A program made the position numbers and the translations under genes. From positions 1 through 54,910 of the forward strand of contig REDU01000132.1 of the NCBI GenBank assembly GCA_007693335.1: 54,910 nucleotides of DNA. The letters are read 5' to 3'. Within the stretch, counting starts at the first letter, position 1. Each line of letters begins with the position of its first letter. Under the pieces are notes generated by a model. That model had not been told where the DNA came from. It made no database searches and was given only the letters and a program-made list of their open reading frames with translations. This document shows positions 15,776-24,496 of the stretch, piece after piece. Origin of the DNA: Ilumatobacter sp. Its GTDB lineage: Bacteria > Actinomycetota > Acidimicrobiia > Acidimicrobiales > Ilumatobacteraceae.

Positions 15776-18700
15776 ATGAGCAGTCACCACACCATCAGCA
15801 CGACCGTGCCGTCGATGCCAGTGTCGCCCACATCAGCGTCGTCGGTCGCGCCGTCGCCGCAATCAGTGTCGCCGCCATCGGTGTCGCCGGACACCCCGCT
15901 CGTGGCCGTCGAGATCGAGTCCGGACCGGCGGTGGATGCGGCGTGCTCGCTCGCCGCCGGTCGCCATGTGGTCGGTCGCGCCCGGGGCGTGGCGATCCAC
16001 GTGGCCGACCCCCTGGTCGAACCGCACCACCTCCTGCTGGATGTGGCGCTCGACGGGACGTGCTCGGTGCTCCACCTCGCCGGGCGATTACCGGTCGTGG
16101 TGGACGGCCAGCCGGCCTCCGGGTGGGTCCGGGTGGTCGCCGGCGCCACGATCGACCTGGGTGCCACGCGTCTCCGGCTCCGGCCGGCGGGACGACCACC
16201 GGTGCCACCCCACACCGGCGAGGTGCCGGGCGACCCGTGGCGGCGGATGCTGGTGCGGTCGCCTCGCGCCGTGCCGTTCCTCGCGCTGGCTGCGGTCGAG
16301 CCGCCCGTGTCCCCTCCGAACCATCCGGTCCCGCCGCCGCGTGCCGGAATGCTGGTGGGCGGGATGGCCGGGCTGCTGGCGGGTCTCGTGATGGCCGTGG
16401 TCACGGGATCGCCGCTGGCCGCCCTGTTCGGTGTGATGGCCGCCGTGGTGTCGACCACCACGTGGACGGTCGGACGGATCCGCTCGTTGCGTGAGGAGCG
16501 TCGGCGTCGTCGCACGGCCGAGAACGACCTCGAGACGTTCACCGAGGCGGTGGTCTCGGCCGCGGAACGGATCCGCCGGCACCACACCGTCACCACGGTC
16601 AGCGTCGCCCGTCGGCTGACCGACGTGGACGATCACGAGTTGTGGAGCCGGCGGGAGGACCACGGTGACGCGTTCGTGGTGAGCATCGGTCGTGGCGACC
16701 TCGAACGTCCGGTGCCGGTCGCTGGCGGTGGTGACGCGGTGGTGACCGACCACCATCTCGCCGTGGTCGATCGTCACCGCATGCTGCACGACGTGCAGGT
16801 GCCCGTCGACCTCGCCGCGCACGACCAGCACGTGGTGGCGATCGAGGGTGAGGGAGCCGACGCGGTGGCGCGCGGCGTGCTGGCGCAGTTGGCGATCTCG
16901 GCCGGTCCGGCCGACTGGTGCCTGCGGGTGGTCGCCCGCGACACCGACCACTACGGATGGGTCGCTCGCCTACCACATGCCACGGCCCACGACGGTCGTC
17001 CGGTGATCGTCGATGCGGCCGGTGCCGAGGACCTGGCGGCGCTCGCACTGGGACTCGACGACGCCGACACGCGCCGGGTGGTGCTCGTGTGCGATGCCCC
17101 GGGGTTGCTCGCCACGCGCACCGGTCCGATCCGTCGACTGCTCGACGCTGCCCGGCCCATCACGATCCTGTTGGTGGTCGACCACGATGCAGGACTGCCC
17201 GCCGTGTGTCGTTCGGTGCTCCGGCTCGGGAGTCGTGGCGTGGGTCGGTGGATCGCCGACCTCCACGACGCCGACAGCTCGGCGACATGGGCATCGACCC
17301 GCGTGCACACCAGCGGCGTCACGCCAGCGGTGGCCGAGCGTGTGGTCGAGCAGCTCGCCCGCTTCGTCGACCCGGAAGACCCGATGGCGGCAGCCGGCCG
17401 CCTGCCCCGGTCGCTCCGGCTCTCCGAACTGTCGTCGATGCCGGGTTCGGCGGGCGAGGTGGCCTCCGCCTGGACACGGGCGGGTCGTGATCCGGCGCTG
17501 GCGGCGGTGATCGGAACGTCGATCGACGGTGTGATCGAGATCGATCTCGTGCGCGACGGTCCTCACGGTCTCGTCGCCGGCACCACCGGATCGGGCAAGA
17601 GCGAGCTCCTGCGGACGCTCGTGGTGGCCCTGGCCGCACGGGTGGGACCCGACCACCTGTCGTTCGTACTGGTCGACTACAAGGGCGGCGCCACGTTCGA
17701 CGCGTGCGCTTCGCTCCCGCACACCGTCGGCGTGGTGACCGATCTCGACGGCCGGCTCGCGGAGCGGGCGCTGCGCAGCCTCGAGGCGGAGCTGCACCGT
17801 CGTGAACGGCTGCTCCGCACGCACGGTGTGGGCGATCTGCCCGCGTACCGTCAGCTCGACGGGGTGGTGCCGCTGCCCCGTCTGGTGGTGGTGATCGACG
17901 AGTTCGCCGCGCTCGCGAAGGAGCTCCCCGACTTCCTCGCCGCGCTCGTGGGCGTGGCCCAGCGAGGTCGCAGCCTCGGCCTCCATCTCGTGCTCGCCAC
18001 CCAGCGTCCGGCGGGGGTGGTGGACGACGCGATCCGGGCCAACACCAACCTGCGCATCGCGCTCCGTCTGCACGACGTGAGCGACGCGCTCGACGTGGTG
18101 GGCGATCGCGGGCCCGCCGGCTTCGCCCGTGGGATCCCGGGACGCGTGATGCTGCGACTCGGCCCCGACGAGGTCGTGGAGTTCCAGGCCGCGAGCTGCA
18201 CCGTGGTCCGTCCCGACGACACCGCCCCGGGCGGCGGGTCTGCGGGATCGGCGCCCAGTGAGCTCACGACGCTCGTCACCGCGATCCGGGGCGCTGCCGA
18301 GCTGCTCGCCGTGGCACCACCGCACCGCCCCTGGCTGCCCTCGCTCGACGAGGTGGGGCCAGAGGTGGTGCACGAGGTCGTGCGGGCGATCGGCCCGGTC
18401 CCCGGCATGGTGGGGGTGGTGGACGATCCCGGCGCCCAGCGTCGTGGCCCGCTGTCGTGGGACATGGTCGGGAACCTGGCGCTCGTGGGCGCGTTGGGCA
18501 GTGGCACCACCACCGCACTCAGGTCGATCGCCCACACCGTGGCCCGTGACCGACCTCATGTCGCCATCCACGTGATCGATGCTCGTGGCGACGCGAGTCT
18601 CGGACCGGTGGCGACCCTCGACGGCTGTGCCGGGGTGATCCGGGTGCACGAGCAGGAACGGCTGGGGCGAGCGCTGCGGCGCCTCGTCACGGCCATCGAC

Positions 18701-19726
18701 GATCGACGCAGTGGTGCCGATCCGGCCGATGCCCACGATGTCGCAGCGCTGCTCATGGTGGATGGTCTGGCGACGCTCCGTCGGACCCTCGACGACCCCG
18801 GCCGCGGCGACGAGGCGGCGGCACTCGATCGGATCCTCGCCGAGGGCCCGGCGGTGGGTGTCGTCACGGCGGCCGTGGTCGAGGCCGACGGCTCGTCGGC
18901 GCACGCCGTGCTGGCTCGGTTCGCCGAGCGGTGGGTGTTCCACCTCGACGATCCGGCGATCGCACCGATGCTCGGGGTGCCGACGAGCTGCGTGCCCGGC
19001 GCCGTGCCCGGACGTGTGGTCCCAGGTCGCGTCGTGGTGGCGACGAGCGGACTCGAGGGTCAGGTGTTCGCGGTCGACCCACCGCCGGCCGGTGGCTCCC
19101 GCGCCGACACTCCCGTGGCCCGTATCGAGGTGCTGCCGTCGTCGATCGACGTCCGGCGACTCCCGGCGATCGTCACGGGTTCCACGAGCGTTCCGGTGGG
19201 CCATCGCTTCGACGACCTGGAGGTGGCCCACCTCCCGCTGGTGCCGGGTGATCGCCTCGTGGTGGCGGGCCCACCCGGCTCCGGTCGGAGCTCACTGCTG
19301 CGCCTGCTCGTCCGGCAGTGGCGCCAGGCCCATCCCGACCACGAGGTGATGTGGTGGCGCGACGCCGATCCCGAACTCGACGGTGATCCCGAGCGGGCCC
19401 GGGAGCGGTTGGTGGTGATCGACGACTCGGACCGGATCGAGGATCCCGGCGGTCGGCTCGCGGCGATCGTCTCGACACGGCGGGCCGACACCACCGTCGT
19501 GCTCGCGGGACGGGCCGACGCGCTGCGCGCCGGTTTCGACCATTGGAGCGTGCCCGCCAGGCGGCACCGACTGGGGTTCGTGATGGCGGCCACGAGCGAA
19601 CTCGACGGCGACGTGTTGGGCGTGGCGCCACCGCGGCGCTGTCCGATCCGACCGCGCCCCGGGCTGGCCTGGATGATCGCCCACGGCGGCCACACCCTCG
19701 TGCAGACCGCCGTGCCCGATGGCTGA
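15776..19726 (+). CDS. FHA and triple FtsK/SpoIIIE-ATPase membrane protein (EccC/EssC-like)
   Basis: A 1316-aa protein. An FHA-like domain (about residues 55-125, GRARGVAIHV then EPHHLLLDV) precedes two membrane spans (about 190-235) and three ATPase modules. Module 1 is intact: Walker A GTTGSGKSE near 600 and Walker B LVVVIDEFAAL near 705. Module 2 has GALGSGTTT near 905, and module 3 has GPPGSGRSS near 1165; both lack the Walker lysine. This matches type VII secretion EccC/EssC ATPases, where degenerate ATPase2/3 bind substrate. No WXG100 protein or other T7SS core gene lies in the window. ATG 15776 lacks a clear ribosome binding site, so GTG starts 15-20 nt upstream remain possible. Confidence 0.87.
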   Translation: MSSHHTISTTVPSMPVSPTSASSVAPSPQSVSPPSVSPDTPLVAVEIESGPAVDAACSLAAGRHVVGRARGVAIHVADPLVEPHHLLLDVALDGTCSVLHLAGRLPVVVDGQPASGWVRVVAGATIDLGATRLRLRPAGRPPVPPHTGEVPGDPWRRMLVRSPRAVPFLALAAVEPPVSPPNHPVPPPRAGMLVGGMAGLLAGLVMAVVTGSPLAALFGVMAAVVSTTTWTVGRIRSLREERRRRRTAENDLETFTEAVVSAAERIRRHHTVTTVSVARRLTDVDDHELWSRREDHGDAFVVSIGRGDLERPVPVAGGGDAVVTDHHLAVVDRHRMLHDVQVPVDLAAHDQHVVAIEGEGADAVARGVLAQLAISAGPADWCLRVVARDTDHYGWVARLPHATAHDGRPVIVDAAGAEDLAALALGLDDADTRRVVLVCDAPGLLATRTGPIRRLLDAARPITILLVVDHDAGLPAVCRSVLRLGSRGVGRWIADLHDADSSATWASTRVHTSGVTPAVAERVVEQLARFVDPEDPMAAAGRLPRSLRLSELSSMPGSAGEVASAWTRAGRDPALAAVIGTSIDGVIEIDLVRDGPHGLVAGTTGSGKSELLRTLVVALAARVGPDHLSFVLVDYKGGATFDACASLPHTVGVVTDLDGRLAERALRSLEAELHRRERLLRTHGVGDLPAYRQLDGVVPLPRLVVVIDEFAALAKELPDFLAALVGVAQRGRSLGLHLVLATQRPAGVVDDAIRANTNLRIALRLHDVSDALDVVGDRGPAGFARGIPGRVMLRLGPDEVVEFQAASCTVVRPDDTAPGGGSAGSAPSELTTLVTAIRGAAELLAVAPPHRPWLPSLDEVGPEVVHEVVRAIGPVPGMVGVVDDPGAQRRGPLSWDMVGNLALVGALGSGTTTALRSIAHTVARDRPHVAIHVIDARGDASLGPVATLDGCAGVIRVHEQERLGRALRRLVTAIDDRRSGADPADAHDVAALLMVDGLATLRRTLDDPGRGDEAAALDRILAEGPAVGVVTAAVVEADGSSAHAVLARFAERWVFHLDDPAIAPMLGVPTSCVPGAVPGRVVPGRVVVATSGLEGQVFAVDPPPAGGSRADTPVARIEVLPSSIDVRRLPAIVTGSTSVPVGHRFDDLEVAHLPLVPGDRLVVAGPPGSGRSSLLRLLVRQWRQAHPDHEVMWWRDADPELDGDPERARERLVVIDDSDRIEDPGGRLAAIVSTRRADTTVVLAGRADALRAGFDHWSVPARRHRLGFVMAATSELDGDVLGVAPPRRCPIRPRPGLAWMIAHGGHTLVQTAVPDG

Positions 19727-19773
19727 CGCCGCGAGGGCAGGGCGGTCGTCGAGGGCCTCACGATCGGTGGTGC

Positions 19774-19779
19774 TACCGT
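19774..19779 (+). promoter_or_regulatory. -10-like element (TACCGT) for the P450 gene
   Basis: TACCGT ends 8 nt before GTG 19788 and supports that start codon over ATG 19830. Confidence 0.45.
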
Positions 19780-19787
19780 CCGCGGTC

Positions 19788-21038
19788 GTGGGTCCGACGC
19801 CGGCGCAACCGCATCCGGCCGACGAACTGATGGCGCGCTTCGACCCGAGCGATCCGGCGTTCATCGCCGATCCCTACCCCGTACTGGCCGATCTGCGCGA
19901 GGCCGCACCGATCTTCTGGAACGAGGCGTCGGGCCAGTGGATGGTCACGCGTTGGGCCGATGTGCACGCAGCCCTGCGGGACAAGCGCTTGGGTCGCACG
20001 TTCACCCATCGCTACACCCACGCCGAGCTCGGCAAGCCCGAGCCCGATCCGCGGTGGGCCGACTTCGAGGAGAGCGAACGGTGGTCGTTGCTCAACCTGG
20101 AGCCCCCCGACCACACTCGAATCCGAACCCTCATCTCGAAGGTGTTCACGCCCACATCGGTCGCGGCGCTGCGGCCGATGGTCGAGTCGACGGCGCACGA
20201 TCTCCTCGTCGCGTGCCGTGATCGGGGTCGCTTCGACCTGTTGAGCGACTATGCCCAGCCGTACTCGGTGGCGGTCATCTGCTCGATGCTGGGCGTGCCC
20301 GCATCCGACACGGAACTCCTGCTCGACTGGTCGCACGCCATCGTCAAGATGTACGAGCTGACGACCACCGACGAGCAGCGCGAGGCCGCCAACACCGCCG
20401 GCCGTGAGTTCGTGGCGTACACCCGCGCGCTGATCGACCACAAGCGCGACCACCCCGACGATCTCCTGGTCTCGAAGCTCGTGGCCGTGCGCGACGCGGG
20501 TGATCGCCTGTCGATCGACGAGATCATCTCGACCACCATCGTGCTCCTCAACGCCGGGCACGAGGCCACGGTGAACACCCTCGGGAACGGGATGCGGGCG
20601 TTCCTGCACCATCCCGACCAGTGGCGACGGATGGTGTCGGGCGAGGTGCCGGCGCGCGCGGCGGTCGAGGAGATGATCCGCTGGGACGGTCCACTGCAGC
20701 TGTTCGAGCGTTGGGTGCTCGACGAGGGGGTCGAGGTGGCCGGTCGGCCGCTCGCGGTGGGTGACACGATCGCCATGCTGTTCGGGAGCGCCAATCGCGA
20801 TCCCGACCACTTCGCTGATCCCACGCGCTTCGATGCCGGCCGCGGCGATGCCACCCACGTGAGCTTCGGCGGCGGCACGCACTTCTGCATCGGCGCGCCG
20901 CTCGCCCGGCTCGAGGTGGAGGTCAGCCTGCGGACCCTGGTCGCCCTGATGCCCGATGTGGTGCTCGCATCGGAGCCCGCCTACCACCCCACGTTCGTGA
21001 TCCGTGGCCTCACTGCCCTCGACCTCGCCGTCGGTTGA
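19788..21038 (+). CDS. Cytochrome P450
   Basis: A 416-aa soluble class I-type P450 monooxygenase. The heme-thiolate motif FGGGTHFCIGAPLARLE places the Cys ligand near residue 367. The I-helix oxygen-activating segment is LLNAGHEATVNTLG, and the K-helix ExxR appears as EEMIRWD. Such enzymes hydroxylate small lipophilic substrates using ferredoxin and reductase partners, none of which is adjacent. The start is placed at GTG 19788 because of TACCGT 8 nt upstream; ATG 19830 (MARFDPSDPAF) is an alternative that loses no domain. Confidence 0.93.
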   Translation: MGPTPAQPHPADELMARFDPSDPAFIADPYPVLADLREAAPIFWNEASGQWMVTRWADVHAALRDKRLGRTFTHRYTHAELGKPEPDPRWADFEESERWSLLNLEPPDHTRIRTLISKVFTPTSVAALRPMVESTAHDLLVACRDRGRFDLLSDYAQPYSVAVICSMLGVPASDTELLLDWSHAIVKMYELTTTDEQREAANTAGREFVAYTRALIDHKRDHPDDLLVSKLVAVRDAGDRLSIDEIISTTIVLLNAGHEATVNTLGNGMRAFLHHPDQWRRMVSGEVPARAAVEEMIRWDGPLQLFERWVLDEGVEVAGRPLAVGDTIAMLFGSANRDPDHFADPTRFDAGRGDATHVSFGGGTHFCIGAPLARLEVEVSLRTLVALMPDVVLASEPAYHPTFVIRGLTALDLAVG

Positions 21039-21042
21039 CCGG

Positions 21043-21059
21043 GGCCGACCGGGTCGGCC
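21043..21059 (+). terminator. GC-rich hairpin after the P450 gene
   Basis: GGCCGAC and GTCGGCC form a perfect 7-bp stem with loop CGG, 4 nt after the P450 stop. Only a weak GTTTGC follows, so it is a terminator candidate without a proper U tract. Confidence 0.4.
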
Positions 21060-21108
21060 GTTTGCAGGGGTTCGGTTGCCGACCGGGTGATCGTGGTATC
21101 AGAGGGGG

Positions 21109-22209
21109 ATGGAACAGCGAGACGACGAGTGCGGGCGGCGACGGACGCGCCGCCGACCCGAGTGGAGGACGGCGGTGGTCGCGCTGGTCGTGGCCGGAGT
21201 GGTGGCGGTCGGGTGCAGCGACGACGACACGCGGACGAACGGCGACGGTCGCGTTCGTGCCGAGCTCGGATCGGTCACCAGCGTGGTGGAAGAGCTCCGA
21301 CCGTCGGTCGTCGCAGTGGCGTTCGCAGTGGGCGATCAACAGGGCGCGGGGTCGGGGGTGATCGTGCGGGAAGACGGGGTGATCGTCACGAACGCCCACG
21401 TCGTGGGCCCCGCCGTGGCCGCGGCCCAGTCGGCCGGTACGGGCGCCGCCGAGGTCGAGGTGCTCATGGCGGACGGCACCCGGATGGTCGCCACCGTGGA
21501 GGCGGTCGACATCGTGACCGATCTCGCCGTGCTCCGCGTCGACCGCCGAGACCTTCCGGCAGCAGTGCTCGCCGACTCGTTCCCGGAGGTGGGTGAGCTC
21601 GCCGTCGCGATCGGCAACCCGCTCGGCTTCGACAACACGGTGACGGCCGGCATCATCTCGGGTCTCCAGCGCTCCTTGCCCGACGAGCTCACGGGCGGGA
21701 GCCAGGCGCTCGTCGATCTGATCCAGACCGATGCCGCGATCTCACCGGGCAACTCCGGTGGTGCGCTCGTGAACGCCGACGCGGAGGTGGTGGGTATCAC
21801 GGTGGCGTACGTCCCGCCGGCATTCGGGGCGGTCAGCCTCGGATTCGCCATCCCGGCGCCCACCGTGAGCGCGGTGGTCGAGTCCCTGCTCGAGGACGGT
21901 CGGGTCGATCACGTGTACCTCGGCGTGCAGGTCGTGGCCCTCACCCCTCAGGTGGCCGACCGGTTCGACATGGCGGTGCGGCGAGGGGTGGTGGTGATCG
22001 AGGCCGAGTCCGGCGCACCGGCGGCGGCCGCCGGGGTGCGGTCCGGTGACGTGATCACCGAGGTCGGCGAGGTGGCAGTGGAGGACGTGGGTGATCTGCT
22101 CACCCAACTCCGCCGGTTCGCACCCGGCGACACCGTCCAGTTGATCGTGCAGCGCAACGGCCAGCAGCTCGGACTGGAGGCCGAGTTGGCCGCTCGTCCG
22201 ATCGACTGA
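21109..22209 (+). CDS. HtrA/DegP-like S1C serine protease, lipoprotein
   Basis: A 366-aa trypsin-like protease with one C-terminal PDZ domain (about residues 265-350, ending LQLRRFAPGDTVQLIV-like strands). The catalytic triad is H97 (TNAHVV), D138 (VTDLAVL) and S216 (SPGNSGGAL). The basic N-terminus, hydrophobic stretch and lipobox VAVGC (C36) predict a membrane-anchored extracytoplasmic lipoprotein, whereas most actinobacterial HtrA proteins use a transmembrane helix. It would degrade or sense misfolded envelope proteins. ATG 21109 is preceded by TATCAG, so transcription may start very close to it. Confidence 0.92.
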   Translation: MEQRDDECGRRRTRRRPEWRTAVVALVVAGVVAVGCSDDDTRTNGDGRVRAELGSVTSVVEELRPSVVAVAFAVGDQQGAGSGVIVREDGVIVTNAHVVGPAVAAAQSAGTGAAEVEVLMADGTRMVATVEAVDIVTDLAVLRVDRRDLPAAVLADSFPEVGELAVAIGNPLGFDNTVTAGIISGLQRSLPDELTGGSQALVDLIQTDAAISPGNSGGALVNADAEVVGITVAYVPPAFGAVSLGFAIPAPTVSAVVESLLEDGRVDHVYLGVQVVALTPQVADRFDMAVRRGVVVIEAESGAPAAAAGVRSGDVITEVGEVAVEDVGDLLTQLRRFAPGDTVQLIVQRNGQQLGLEAELAARPID

Positions 22210-22227
22210 GGCGGGCGCTGCGCACCG

Positions 22228-22485
22228 TCAGGTCTCGCCGCGGAACTCGGGCGGCATCGACCGCTCGGCGTACTTCGACCAGTTGTCCTGCAGTGCCTGG
22301 ATGAGCTGGGTGACCAGCAGTGGCGACATGTTGATCCGCTGGGCCAGCGTGCCTCCCGTGGCCTTGCCGTCGGTGTCGAACTCGCAGCGGAGGAAGTCGA
22401 TGGTGAACTCGTGGGGGGAGTGGCGCACGGCGGCGGCGTTGGCCCACACCCCGTTGAGTTGGCTGGGGTCACTCTGGATCTTCAT
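22228..22485 (-). CDS. DUF3467 domain protein
   Basis: An 85-aa protein matching DUF3467: VWANAAAVRHSPHEFTIDF near residues 13-31, then a conserved C-terminal helix LLVTQLIQALQDNWSKY. The family is small, cytoplasmic and of unknown function. Its ATG overlaps the stop of the PPOX gene by 4 nt, so the pair is co-translated. It converges on the HtrA gene with 18 bp between stops. Confidence 0.85.
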   Translation of the reverse strand: MKIQSDPSQLNGVWANAAAVRHSPHEFTIDFLRCEFDTDGKATGGTLAQRINMSPLLVTQLIQALQDNWSKYAERSMPPEFRGET

Positions 22486-22904
22486 GTCCCCAGCATCCCG
22501 TATCCGTGGGTCGGTGTCAGCAGCACGAGGAGTCGACGGTCGGCCACCATCGCCCGGCGGTAGTCGTCCCAGTCGTCGTGCTCGCCGGCCACCGACCGGT
22601 AATAGGCCACCAGCTGTTCGACGGTCGCGTCGTGGGGGTCGGCGGCGGTGGGGGTGAGCTCGACGTCGCCTTCGATCACCGCGTAGGCCCAGAAGTCGTC
22701 GCGGCTGACGTGCAGCGACGCCCGCGGATCGCGACGGAGATTGGCCGTCTTGGCCCGCCGGTCTGTCACCGAGATCCGGATGATGCCGTCGTCGCCGAGC
22801 GCGAACGAGATGTTGGAGAGCTGCGGGCGGCCATCGCGCTTCAGCGTGGCCAGCACCCCGCTGCGTCGGTACCGCACGAACTCGAGGGCGTCGGAGAGTT
22901 CCAT
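22482..22904 (-). CDS. PPOX-class F420-dependent oxidoreductase
   Basis: A 140-aa split-barrel protein of the PPOX/F420 (TIGR03618-like) family. The N-terminal segment ALEFVRYRRSGVLATLKRDGRPQLSNISF and the central RAKTANLRRDPRASLHV are typical; the latter loop contacts the cofactor phosphate. Members reduce quinones, biliverdin or xenobiotics with F420H2. The target is unknown here. It is first gene in a two-gene unit with the DUF3467 protein. Confidence 0.88.
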   Translation of the reverse strand: MELSDALEFVRYRRSGVLATLKRDGRPQLSNISFALGDDGIIRISVTDRRAKTANLRRDPRASLHVSRDDFWAYAVIEGDVELTPTAADPHDATVEQLVAYYRSVAGEHDDWDDYRRAMVADRRLLVLLTPTHGYGMLGT

Positions 22905-22935
22905 CGGCCCAGGCTCTCACGGTTCCTGGCCGCGG

Positions 22936-23000
22936 CCGTCACGTCGGCTGTCACCGTCGGCCGTCACGTCGGCGGTCACCGTCGGCTGTCACCGTCGGTC
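22936..23000. repeat. Tandem 12-13-nt repeats spanning the M20 peptidase stop codon
   Basis: Five units of the type GGCTGTCACCGTC (some GGCCGTCACGTC) follow head to tail. The TGA stop of the M20 gene (22989-22991) lies inside one unit. They fill the spacer between the M20 and PPOX genes. Confidence 0.75.
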
Positions 23001-24368
23001 CAGGAGGTCGAGCGCCACCCGTTCCCACAGCTCGACCGTGAGCCTGAGCGACTCGACGTCGATGCGCTCGTCGTGGCCGTGGAAGCGGCGACCGAAGTCA
23101 GCCGGGTCGAGTGCCGGACTGAACAGACCGGCGCCGTAGGCCACCGATCCGAGGTCGCGGAACACTCGGGCGTCGGTGAACCCCACCATGAACTGCGGAT
23201 CGAGCTGCGCCTCGGGGAACGGCACGGTCACGGCCCGGCGCAACGCGTCCCAGAGCGGGGTGTCGATGCGGCTGATCGAGGCTCGATCGTCCATCAACAC
23301 GCCCACGTCCACCCGGGCGAACAACTCGGGGCCGAGCGCTGCGACGAGATGGGCCGTCACGTCGTCACCGTCCTCGCCGGGGAGCGTCCGCACGTCCACG
23401 TCGATCTCGATCACGTCGGGGATCACGTTCGTCTTCATCGAACCGTGCTCGCCGGCCGTCAGCATGTTGGGCGAGAACGTCGTGTGGGTGCACGCGTGCA
23501 GATGGGTGGCGAGCGCGGCGCTGGGCATCTCGTCGAGCAGCTGGTCGACGCGCTCGGGGTCGAGGAGGTCGGCCTTGACGTGCTCGGGGAGTCCCATCGC
23601 TGCGACCTGGTTGCGCCACAGCTCGTGGAAGCGCGGCGCCGGGCGGTACTCGGCCAACCGCTGCACCACGGCCGCCGCCGTGACGAGCGCGTTGTCGGAT
23701 CGGAACGGTCGCGAGCCGTGACCCGGCACCCCGCGGACGGTGAGGCGCCGCCACGCCACACCCTTCTCGGCCACGGCCACGCTCACCCTCGGCGCCTCGT
23801 CGGGCCCCGAGTGCAGCCCGCCGCTCTCGGTGAGCACGTAGTCGGTGCGGATCGCGTCCCGGTGATGGTCGGCCATCCAACGAGCGCCGTGGGTGCTGCC
23901 GGCCTCCTCGTCGGCCACGGCGAAGAACACGAGGTCGCCCCGGGGTCGGAACCCGCGGTCGGCCAGCGCCCGGAACGCCACCGCCATCGACGACGTGAGG
24001 TTGAGCATGTCGACCGCGCCCCGGCCCCAGACCTCCATGGTCCCGTCGGGTCCTGCGATCAGCTCACCGCCGAACGGGTCGTTGGTCCATCCCTCGGGCG
24101 ATACGGGCACCACGTCGGTGTGGCCCATCAAGCACAACGAGGGAGCGGTCGGATCGGTCCCCGACAACCTGGCGACGATCGACGTCCGCCCGGGTACCGG
24201 CTCGTACCGCTCGAGCTCCACCCCCGGTCCGGTCACCACCTGTTCGAGCACGTCGGCGTTGCGGACCTCCTCGCCCGAGCTGGGCGTCCCGTCGTTCACG
24301 CACCGGTTGCGGATCAACGTCTGCAACAGCTCGACCGTCGCCCCCGTCGGATCCCCCCTGGTCGCCAT
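22989..24368 (-). CDS. M20-family zinc metallopeptidase/deacylase
   Basis: A 459-aa member of the M20/ArgE/DapE/carboxypeptidase-Ss1 group. The metal site is visible as MGHTDVVPV (His and catalytic Asp), WGRGAVDML (bridging Asp) and VADEEAGS (catalytic Glu then metal Glu). The dimerisation insert follows at about residues 190-310, and a C-terminal metal His is expected near GHDERID. It hydrolyses an N-acyl or peptide amide bond of unknown substrate. The start ATG 24368 lies after CAAGAT at 6 nt. Confidence 0.9.
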   Translation of the reverse strand: MATRGDPTGATVELLQTLIRNRCVNDGTPSSGEEVRNADVLEQVVTGPGVELERYEPVPGRTSIVARLSGTDPTAPSLCLMGHTDVVPVSPEGWTNDPFGGELIAGPDGTMEVWGRGAVDMLNLTSSMAVAFRALADRGFRPRGDLVFFAVADEEAGSTHGARWMADHHRDAIRTDYVLTESGGLHSGPDEAPRVSVAVAEKGVAWRRLTVRGVPGHGSRPFRSDNALVTAAAVVQRLAEYRPAPRFHELWRNQVAAMGLPEHVKADLLDPERVDQLLDEMPSAALATHLHACTHTTFSPNMLTAGEHGSMKTNVIPDVIEIDVDVRTLPGEDGDDVTAHLVAALGPELFARVDVGVLMDDRASISRIDTPLWDALRRAVTVPFPEAQLDPQFMVGFTDARVFRDLGSVAYGAGLFSPALDPADFGRRFHGHDERIDVESLRLTVELWERVALDLLDRR

Positions 24369-24402
24369 CCCCCCATCTTGCCCTCGAACTGTCCGCGGCG
24401 GC

Positions 24403-24496
24403 GTTGCAGATGTGACGGTTCGGCGCAGACAGATCGTCAGGTGTTGCTCGTTCTGTCTGTGGTTCGGTTGCGGATGTGGCCGTTCCGCGCGGACAG
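24403..24496. repeat. Pair of diverged 30-nt direct repeats at the acyl-CoA ligase 3' end
   Basis: Copy A at 24403-24432 and copy B at 24467-24496 both start GTTGC and end GACAG, and match at 25 of 30 positions. Copy B is inside the ligase coding end, copy A is in the spacer. CTGTCCGC just upstream (24390-24397) is inverted relative to GCGGACAG in copy B. Confidence 0.6.

Noticed and set aside
16970..19231. Long minus-strand open frame of 753 codons
   Set aside because: It lies wholly antisense to the FHA-FtsK gene, whose motifs are unambiguous.
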